DNA from: Candidatus Saccharimonadota bacterium
Lineage (GTDB): Bacteria; Eremiobacterota; Xenobia; Xenobiales; Xenobiaceae
Reading direction: 5' to 3'
Assembly: GCA_004554425.1 (NCBI GenBank)
Contig: SFMI01000069.1
Location: forward strand, 1-12,630
DNA: 12,630 nt
Part shown: positions 6,864 through 12,630 of the stretch, in pieces
Layout: the number at the start of each line of letters is the position of its first letter
Numbering within the stretch: position 1 is the first letter of the stretch
Made by a program: the position numbers and the translations under genes
Notes under the pieces: model-generated
What the model was told of the DNA's origin: nothing
Databases searched by the model: none
What the model saw: the letters and a program-made list of their open reading frames with translations, nothing else

Positions 6864-7837
6864 TATAGACCTCCCAAGCAATAAAGAACGCCTAACAAAG
6901 CTAAAATTACGGAAATAATCGTAAAGCGAGCCGTTACCTGAACTTCATGTAAACCACTCAGTTCAAAGTGATGGTGAATAGGGCTCATCTTAAAGATGCG
7001 CTTACCATTAGTTAACTTAAAGTAAGAAACTTGAATGATTACGGAAAGGGCTTCTATAACAAAAATTCCGCCCACCAAAACAAGTAAAAATTCTGTTCCG
7101 GTCAAGAGGGCCAAGGATGCTAAAGCTCCTCCCAAAGCCAGAGATCCGGTATCTCCCATAAAAACTCTAGCCGGGAAAACATTATACCAAAGGAAACCTA
7201 CACAAGCTCCAGCCATGGCCGCAGAAGCAATGCACAACTCGGTATGACCAGTGTGAGCGGTGATAGCTGAGTACGCCAACAAAGCGGCCGTGCATGTACC
7301 TCCAGCCAAGCCGTCTAAGCCGTCAGTTAAATTTACAGCATTGACGGTACCGCTAGTGAGTAAAAGGGTAACGGCCAGCACAACCCAAGTGCTGCCAACA
7401 AAGCCAACTAATGGAATATTTACACCAAAATTTTGGCGAGTAAGAGCCAAATAAGCGAAAAGGATCAGACCCAGTACCAATAGCACAGCCATCTTATGAC
7501 GCGCTTTTAGGCCTAAGCTGCGATGTTTCATAAGTTTGCTTAAGTCGTCGACCATGCCCACACCAGCACAAACTACTACTGTAAAGCGAAATATCCACAA
7601 GTCTAGGCTATTGGGAGCCCAAAAACTGGCGATTAAGCCAGCTAAAATCAGTACAATTCCTCCCATAGTAGGAGTGCCAGCCTTGGAAAGGTGAGCTTTA
7701 GGCCCTTCTTCTCGAACCTCCTGTCCCCAACCATGACCTTTAGCCCATCGCAAAAAGATGGGCATACTTACCAAAGCTAATCCCAAACCAGTCAGAATAG
7801 CCAATCCAACAGAATGCAGCCAAGGCAAACTACACAT
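6863..7837 (-). CDS. mraY: Phospho-MurNAc-pentapeptide transferase MraY
   Basis: MraY is the integral membrane enzyme that moves phospho-MurNAc-pentapeptide from UDP to undecaprenyl phosphate, forming lipid I. The 324-residue protein is hydrophobic with about ten membrane segments. It carries the family motifs KAGTPTMGG (52-60), GMVDDLSK (94-101) with the Asp pair, NAVNLTDGLDGLAGG (166-180), FMGDTGSLALGG (226-237) and MSPIHHHFEL (284-293). The ATG at 7837 has AAAGAGG with a 6-base spacing. It lies 43 bases downstream of murF, and its stop codon overlaps the first base of murD. Nothing about it is unusual. Confidence 0.97.
   Translation of the reverse strand: MCSLPWLHSVGLAILTGLGLALVSMPIFLRWAKGHGWGQEVREEGPKAHLSKAGTPTMGGIVLILAGLIASFWAPNSLDLWIFRFTVVVCAGVGMVDDLSKLMKHRSLGLKARHKMAVLLVLGLILFAYLALTRQNFGVNIPLVGFVGSTWVVLAVTLLLTSGTVNAVNLTDGLDGLAGGTCTAALLAYSAITAHTGHTELCIASAAMAGACVGFLWYNVFPARVFMGDTGSLALGGALASLALLTGTEFLLVLVGGIFVIEALSVIIQVSYFKLTNGKRIFKMSPIHHHFELSGLHEVQVTARFTIISVILALLGVLYCLGGL
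6870..6875 (-). promoter_or_regulatory. murD ribosome binding site inside mraY
   Basis: GGGAGG lies within the last codons of mraY, 6 bases before ATG at 6863. Its strength and spacing decide for this ATG against the in-frame TTG at 6881. Confidence 0.75.
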
Positions 7838-7880
7838 AAAGCGCCTCTTTCTTTAATTTTATAATCAAAAATATCGCCCA

Positions 7881-9371
7881 TTATACAACATAATTTGCTC
7901 TAATCTTTTGAGCTAAAGCGGAAAGATTGATCGAATGAGAGGCTTTTACTAACAGATAATCGCCAGGCTGACGCAGAGCATTTAGCTTTTCCAACGCTTG
8001 CTCAAAATCGGCGGCCCAAACGGTCTTCAAGCCATGCTCTTGAGCATTGCGTACCGTATAACGGCTCAATTCGCCCACACCTATTAAAAGATCCACACAG
8101 CAATCGGCACAGACAGTTCCTAATTCCTCGTGCATTTGTCGCTCATGGCCACCCAATTCAAGCATATCTCCCAAAATGGCTATGCGCTGTCTTTTCTTAG
8201 TTTGGCAATTAGCGATCTGGCCTTTATCTACCGATAGCTCCGGCAATTTGGCTAATAACTCCAAAGCAGCTTTCACAGAACTGGGAGCAGCATTATAAGA
8301 ATCGTCAATTAAAACTGTACCATCTGGAGCTATTTCCATTTCCAAACGCTTACCAGTAAGTTTGCAAGAAGCTAATCCTTGAGCCGCCTCCTCTACCGAA
8401 ATACCCACTTCATAGCCAGCAGCCAAAGCAGCCAACATATTGACACAATTATGGCGTCCCGGCGCAGGTAAGAAAAGTTCTTTTTCCCCTTCAGGGCAGA
8501 CAAAACGCACCATTTGCCCACAGATTAAGCGCCGCATAGCAGAATCTTTAGAGTGTTCTCCCAAACGAATTTTTTCTTCAGTTGCCAACAAATGCCAATC
8601 GGCCTCAGCGCTGCTAACAGCAAAAGAAACACGCTTTCCTAGAGCATGTTCGCACAAAAGTTCATAAAAATCGGAATCGGCAGGCAAAATAGCCACACCA
8701 TCTTTAGAGCTATAGTCCAATAACTCGGCTTTAGCTAAGGCAATTTCCCGACGAGTACCCAAACGTTCTAAATGAGATTCACCGATGGTAGTAATAATAC
8801 TGACTTGGGGCTGGGCAATTTTAGCCAAACGCTCTATCTCTCCGCGAGCTCTCATGCCCATTTCTACAACAGCCCATTCGCTCTCTCGACTTAAAGAAAG
8901 CAAAGTTTCGGCAAAACCTACCTCATTGTTGTGATTGGCGAGCGTAGCTCCCACACAATATTTTTGCCCCAAAATGGCCTTAGCGAAATCTTTAGTAGTA
9001 GTTTTGCCTACAGAACCAGTTATACCTAAAACTTTAACTCCACAGAAGTGCATATAGTAGCCACTAAGCAACAGATAAGCTTGCAAACCAGAGTCTACGT
9101 AAATTAGGCGATCTCGATAGGCTTCAGGTACTTCAATTTCTCCAGCTTCACGCCTCGACCAAAGAGACGCGGCCGCGCCTCCTTGCAAAGCAGATTGCAC
9201 AAATTTGTGAGCATTGAAACGCTCTCCGCACAAAGGAACAAACAACCCTCCCGCCACAGGATGTCTGCTGTCGGTAAAAATTCCAGTAAAACAATAATCG
9301 TTGGCTATATTTTTGGGCAATTCGGTGTTGAGTGCCCGAGCCACAGCATCAGCTTGCCAAATTTTGTCCAT
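7881..9371 (-). CDS. murF: UDP-MurNAc-tripeptide--D-alanyl-D-alanine ligase MurF
   Basis: MurF adds D-Ala-D-Ala to the UDP-MurNAc-tripeptide, completing the cytoplasmic precursor. In the 496-residue protein the N-terminal substrate domain carries FTDSRHPVAGGLFVPLCGER (32-51). The ATPase domain has GITGSVGKTTTKD (116-128), NHNNEVG (146-152), VVEMGMRARGEI (168-179), the metal motif GESHLERLG (197-205) and LAKAELL (212-218), in which Lys214 is the probable carbamylated lysine. The C-terminal domain has DDSYNAAPSSVKAAL (356-370), GDMLELG (401-407) and VKASHS (475-480). It is about 40 residues longer than common family members, with extra sequence near 250-285 and a Lys- and Gln-rich stretch at 378-396. 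The start is ATG at 9371, since TGA lies two codons upstream in frame. No clear Shine-Dalgarno precedes it, which is unusual here, and the gap before it contains a 10-base-pair hairpin. Confidence 0.96.
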   Translation of the reverse strand: MDKIWQADAVARALNTELPKNIANDYCFTGIFTDSRHPVAGGLFVPLCGERFNAHKFVQSALQGGAAASLWSRREAGEIEVPEAYRDRLIYVDSGLQAYLLLSGYYMHFCGVKVLGITGSVGKTTTKDFAKAILGQKYCVGATLANHNNEVGFAETLLSLSRESEWAVVEMGMRARGEIERLAKIAQPQVSIITTIGESHLERLGTRREIALAKAELLDYSSKDGVAILPADSDFYELLCEHALGKRVSFAVSSAEADWHLLATEEKIRLGEHSKDSAMRRLICGQMVRFVCPEGEKELFLPAPGRHNCVNMLAALAAGYEVGISVEEAAQGLASCKLTGKRLEMEIAPDGTVLIDDSYNAAPSSVKAALELLAKLPELSVDKGQIANCQTKKRQRIAILGDMLELGGHERQMHEELGTVCADCCVDLLIGVGELSRYTVRNAQEHGLKTVWAADFEQALEKLNALRQPGDYLLVKASHSINLSALAQKIRANYVV

Positions 9372-9409
9372 AATTCAGATTGATAAGTTCCGTTTCTAAA
9401 AAGATAACT

Positions 9410-9463
9410 GTACAACAAAGTCCCCTCATCAAGAATACAAAAGCAATTCAAGGTGAGAGGACT
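9410..9463 (-). terminator. Hairpin after murE, possible attenuator
   Basis: AGTCCTCTCA (coding strand 9463-9454) and TGAGGGGACT (9428-9419) pair over 10 bases with one G-U and a 25-base loop. TTGTTGTAC follows the second arm. The stem starts 17 bases after the murE stop. The T-run is weak and the loop large, so it may be a partial terminator, a processing site or a leader structure of murF. Confidence 0.35.
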
Positions 9464-9480
9464 GCCGAAAATAGGTAAAA

Positions 9481-11082
9481 TTAAAGAGCGCTGCCGATAA
9501 CGTAACGACTATGATCCAAAGCTCGACGATTCCAGGCAGTGTGCATGCGGATACGGCTAGTAGCCAAAGTATCTAAAGCTCCAGACTGAAGAGCAGATTT
9601 GCTTAAAGCCTTCTTCGCCTGCTCAACATCATCGAAATGGGTAGTGTGATCACCGAATTTTTGATAAGTCTCATGCCCTTTGCCAGCAATAACGACAGTG
9701 TCACCAGGCTTGGCATTGCTTATCGCTTTTTCTATAGCTTCAGCCCTATTGTAAATAATTTCAACGTGCTCCATATTAGCGGTAGAAATGCCAGACAAGA
9801 TTTGCTTGACAATACTCTCAGGAGCTTCGCTGCGCGGATTATCTGTAGTAATATAAACTTTGTCCGCTTTTTCTACAGCCAAGCGTCCCATAATAGGACG
9901 TTTTCCCTTATCACGATCGCCTCCACATCCGAAGACCAAACAAAGGCGTCCAGTCGTAATTAGACGAGCCGAATCAAGCAAATGCTCTAAGCCATCGGGA
10001 GTGTGGGCATAATCGACAATAACTGTAAAACTTTGTCCCATACGCACCAATTGGAAGCGTCCGGGAACTGCAGCTACTGATTCAAGCGCCTTAACGACAC
10101 AATCCAAGCCAATACGCAAAGCCATACCCACAGCCACAGCTGCCAAGGCATTGTGCAAATTGAATAAACCGGATAGTTGCAAGTTAACGTCACGCTCACC
10201 AACTCTAGTCTCAAGCGTAAAGCTCAAGCCGCTGGGGCCAGCAACCACATTGAAAGCACGTACATCGGCTTTGTGGCTAGTTCCGTAAGTGATAACTGGA
10301 ACTCTATCTTTGATAAGGCCGATAAGACGTTCACTGTAAGGATCATCCAAATTAATCACGGCAAAAGGCCCCACAGCTCTTTCGCCATAAACGCCCAGAC
10401 GAGTGAAGAGTTTCGCCTTGGCTTGGAAATAGTTTTCCATAGTACCATGGAAATCTAAGTGATCCTGAGTTAAGTTGGTAAAGACAGCAATGTCATAAGG
10501 TATACCATAGACGCGATCCAAAGCTATGGCGTGAGAAGATACTTCCATAACGACACTGTCTTGCCCGGCTTCTACCATTTGAGCAAACATTTTATGTAAG
10601 TCGAAAGAACCAGGAGTAGTATTGGAAAGTTTTTGCACTTCTCCGGCCACATGAGCTTCAATGGTACCTAACATGCCTGGATCGTAACCAGCAGCTTTCA
10701 GCACAGCTTCTACCAAGTAGGAAGTAGTAGTTTTGCCGTTCGTGCCGGTAATACCGATATTAAGCAATTTTTGAGCTGGATTGCCAAAAAAGTGAGCCGC
10801 CAAGATGGCCAGAGCCCGACGAGCCTTATTCGTCTTTATGAATGTGATCCCAGAATTGGCTACGCTTTCAGGGATATGCTCTACAACCAAAGCTTTAGCC
10901 CCTTTGGCCACAGCGTCAGCGGCGAAAGCATGGCCATCACTTTGGAAGCCAGTAACGCAAACAAAAAGATCTCCTGGCTTTACTTGTCGGGAATCGCAAC
11001 TCAAGCCGCTAACTTCCACACAAGGATCGCCTATAATTTCAGCATGTTTCAGCAGTTGACTTAACTCAGCTATGCTTGCCAT
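9481..11082 (-). CDS. murE: UDP-MurNAc-L-Ala-D-Glu--meso-diaminopimelate ligase MurE
   Basis: MurE adds the third residue of the stem peptide. In the 533-residue protein the N-terminal domain has SCDSRQVKPGDLFVCVTG (28-45). The ATPase domain has GITGTNGKTTTSYL (110-123), SNTTPGSFDL (153-162), EVSSHAIALDR (180-190), TNLTQDHLDFHG (202-213) and ENYFQAKAKLF (216-226), in which Lys222 is the probable carbamylated lysine. The C-terminal domain has VDYAHTPDGLE (356-366), FGCGGDRDKGKR (384-395), DNPRSE (414-419) and GKGHETYQ (467-474). DNPR is the signature of meso-diaminopimelate enzymes rather than lysine-adding ones. After HFDD (482-485), where the family usually ends within about 10-15 residues, about 38 more residues follow, with Arg and His clusters. 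The start is ATG at 11082; the nearest strong site, GAGGAG at 11103-11098, is 15 bases away, which is long. It follows the PBP by 40 bases. Confidence 0.96.
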   Translation of the reverse strand: MASIAELSQLLKHAEIIGDPCVEVSGLSCDSRQVKPGDLFVCVTGFQSDGHAFAADAVAKGAKALVVEHIPESVANSGITFIKTNKARRALAILAAHFFGNPAQKLLNIGITGTNGKTTTSYLVEAVLKAAGYDPGMLGTIEAHVAGEVQKLSNTTPGSFDLHKMFAQMVEAGQDSVVMEVSSHAIALDRVYGIPYDIAVFTNLTQDHLDFHGTMENYFQAKAKLFTRLGVYGERAVGPFAVINLDDPYSERLIGLIKDRVPVITYGTSHKADVRAFNVVAGPSGLSFTLETRVGERDVNLQLSGLFNLHNALAAVAVGMALRIGLDCVVKALESVAAVPGRFQLVRMGQSFTVIVDYAHTPDGLEHLLDSARLITTGRLCLVFGCGGDRDKGKRPIMGRLAVEKADKVYITTDNPRSEAPESIVKQILSGISTANMEHVEIIYNRAEAIEKAISNAKPGDTVVIAGKGHETYQKFGDHTTHFDDVEQAKKALSKSALQSGALDTLATSRIRMHTAWNRRALDHSRYVIGSAL

Positions 11083-11122
11083 AACTTTTTTCGAGTTCTC
11101 CTCACTTTACTCAACGTACCTT

Positions 11123-12630
11123 TTATAAACCCGTTTCCGGATTCAGTTGTTTATAGCCCGGAGTTGGAGGTACTCCCAACACAGGCAAAATCTTGGTGCA
11201 AACTTTATTGAAAACCGGAGCAGCCACCAAACCACCGTAATATATAGGCCCGGGCCTTTCAATCTTCACAACAACTACCACTTCAGGATTGTCTATAGGA
11301 GCTATGCCCACAAAACCAGCTATATATTGTCCTTCCATATAGCCGTGCTCACCAGCAACCTGAGCAGTACCAGTTTTGCCTCCAACTTTATAGCCGGGCA
11401 CTCTAGCCCTGGAACCGGTACCATGGCTAATTACTCCAGCCATAACTTCACGCATTTCCCGGGCCCCACTCTTAGTCATGGGCTTGCTCAAAACTTCCGG
11501 CTTAAGCGAATGAATAACTTCCTTGTAAGCTCCATTCCTGTCTTCATCGGCTTCTTTGCGTATGTACTCGTGTACAACTTTGCCATCCGGAGTAAGAATT
11601 TCTTTTACTAGATGGGGTTTCATACGCACACCGTCATTAGCAATAGCTTGTACAGCAGAAGCCAATTGCAAAGGTGTAATGGCTACTCCCTGTCCAAAGG
11701 AAATATTGGCCAATCTAAAGCGTCCCCAGTCTTCCCAGTTATCGAAAAGACCGCAAGATTCGCCCAAAACCTCTGTACCAGTAACGTGGCCAATGCCAAA
11801 TTTATCCAGACCTTCGCCCATTTTTTTCTTGCCCAACTCTAAAGCGAAAGACGCCGTTCCGGTGTTAAAAGAGTAAGCTACAATATCGGCAATGGTCTCG
11901 TATCCTTTAGAATAAAGTCCATCATCGGCATTGTTGACGACATCGCCTTCTATATAGAGACGGCCAGGACAATAGAACTGGGAACTGGCTCTGTAGCCAT
12001 TGTTAATAGCCACACCAGCAGATAAAACTTTGAAAATAGATCCAGGCTCATAAACATCGCAAACGGCCCTATTGCGCCAGCGCTCTTGGGGGAACTTATA
12101 ATAGGTGGCCGGATCAAAGTCAGGATAAGTAGCCATAGCCAAAATATCGGCGTTTTTTGCATCAAGAACTACTATAGATCCGCCAAAAGCATTAAACTGC
12201 GCTACTGTTTTTCTCAGTTCTTCTTCAACTATAAACTGAATACGCTCGTCTATGGTAAGAACGATACTACTGCCATTGAGAGAGGCTTCATCAAATTCTT
12301 TGTTCTTTTTTGCTGCAGCTGAAGGAGCTCCGGGAATAGTATTGCCGGCAACGTCCATCTCTTCATCTAAATTATAAGTTTGAGGAGCAAGCTCACGATC
12401 GAAGAGAAGCTCTGTTCCTTCTACTCCTTCTTCGTCACGATTGACAATACCTAAAATATGTGAAGCTAAACGCCCTTTGGGATAAAAACGATGGCCAGAA
12501 TTTTCTCTGACAACTTCGATACCATATAAAGGATTTTTGGTCTCATCGTCAGGATCGTCTTCAGGTTGCTTCTCTCTGTAAAGTTTTTTTACAGCATCGC
12601 ACATCTCGTCAGGCGCTTTGTACTTCAAAT
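11123..12630 (-). CDS. ftsI: Class B penicillin-binding protein (FtsI/SpoVD type), 5' end beyond window
   Basis: This is a septal D,D-transpeptidase that cross-links glycan strands made by its SEDS partner FtsW. The window holds the last 501 codons; the N-terminal membrane anchor and first part of the pedestal domain lie beyond the right edge. The visible pedestal has ASHILGIVNRDEEGVEGTE (55-73), typical of class B enzymes. The transpeptidase domain carries SIFK (197-200, active-site Ser197), SFN (253-255) and KTGTAQ (418-423), in the usual order and spacing, plus FGQGVAITPLQLA (311-323). There is no C-terminal PASTA domain, unlike many Firmicutes PBP2x or SpoVD proteins. An acidic linker (about 21-30) and an Ala/Lys-rich insert (about 101-115) interrupt the pedestal. 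Position upstream of murE is the standard dcw place for ftsI. The paralogues SpoVD and PBP2 cannot be separated from it by sequence reading alone. Confidence 0.93.
   Translation of the reverse strand, partial: LKYKAPDEMCDAVKKLYREKQPEDDPDDETKNPLYGIEVVRENSGHRFYPKGRLASHILGIVNRDEEGVEGTELLFDRELAPQTYNLDEEMDVAGNTIPGAPSAAAKKNKEFDEASLNGSSIVLTIDERIQFIVEEELRKTVAQFNAFGGSIVVLDAKNADILAMATYPDFDPATYYKFPQERWRNRAVCDVYEPGSIFKVLSAGVAINNGYRASSQFYCPGRLYIEGDVVNNADDGLYSKGYETIADIVAYSFNTGTASFALELGKKKMGEGLDKFGIGHVTGTEVLGESCGLFDNWEDWGRFRLANISFGQGVAITPLQLASAVQAIANDGVRMKPHLVKEILTPDGKVVHEYIRKEADEDRNGAYKEVIHSLKPEVLSKPMTKSGAREMREVMAGVISHGTGSRARVPGYKVGGKTGTAQVAGEHGYMEGQYIAGFVGIAPIDNPEVVVVVKIERPGPIYYGGLVAAPVFNKVCTKILPVLGVPPTPGYKQLNPETGL

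Noticed and set aside
11147..11611. A 154-codon plus-strand frame antisense to the PBP gene, and similar plus-strand frames of 60-113 codons across the window
   Set aside because: They lie opposite strongly supported genes, show no recognisable domains or ribosome binding sites, and are shadows of the coding strand.
11123..12630. PBP active-site variants SIFK and SFN considered as degenerate motifs
   Set aside because: The essential Ser, Lys, Ser, Asn and KTG residues are all present; the middle positions vary freely among class B PBPs.

Overview
The window is the middle of a division and cell wall (dcw) cluster. Every supported gene lies on the minus strand, so the operon reads from right to left: a class B penicillin-binding protein (ftsI/spoVD type, cut by the right edge), murE, murF, mraY, murD, ftsW, murG, murC, and an ftsQ/divIB-type gene cut by the left edge. 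I see no mobile element, rRNA, tRNA or CRISPR array. The plus strand carries only antisense shadows of these genes.

Together the genes make, move and polymerise lipid II. MurC, MurD, MurE and MurF add the peptide to UDP-MurNAc in the cytoplasm. MraY and MurG build lipid I and lipid II at the membrane. FtsW and the class B PBP polymerise and cross-link it at the septum, and FtsQ belongs to the scaffold that controls them. MurE carries the DNPR signature, which predicts meso-diaminopimelate at position three of the stem peptide. Gene order, mDAP signature and protein style suggest a low- to mid-GC Firmicutes-type bacterium; a Negativicutes-like diderm is my best guess, but no decisive marker is present. 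murB and ddl, common in dcw clusters, are absent from the murC-ftsQ gap.

The layout is tight in the middle (mraY stop and murD start share one base; the murF-mraY and murD-ftsW gaps are about 40 bases) and loose elsewhere. Gaps of about 110, 264, 130 and 114 bases follow murE, ftsW, murG and murC. Each contains an inverted repeat, in three cases just after the upstream stop or late in the gap, followed by a T-rich run on the coding strand. The murG-murC gap has two tandem hairpins, the second covering a possible murC ribosome binding site, and it shares a 12-base word and flanking bases with the murC-ftsQ gap. These repeated RNA-like structures are the main signal not explained by the protein genes.

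Several proteins also differ from the family norm. MurC lacks the usual His of the ligase D-H metal motif and has about ten extra residues there, whereas MurD, MurE and MurF keep the motif. MurG has an N-terminal extension of about 80-90 residues. FtsW has an enlarged cytoplasmic loop and a charged C-terminal tail of about 88 residues. MurE has about 38 extra C-terminal residues.
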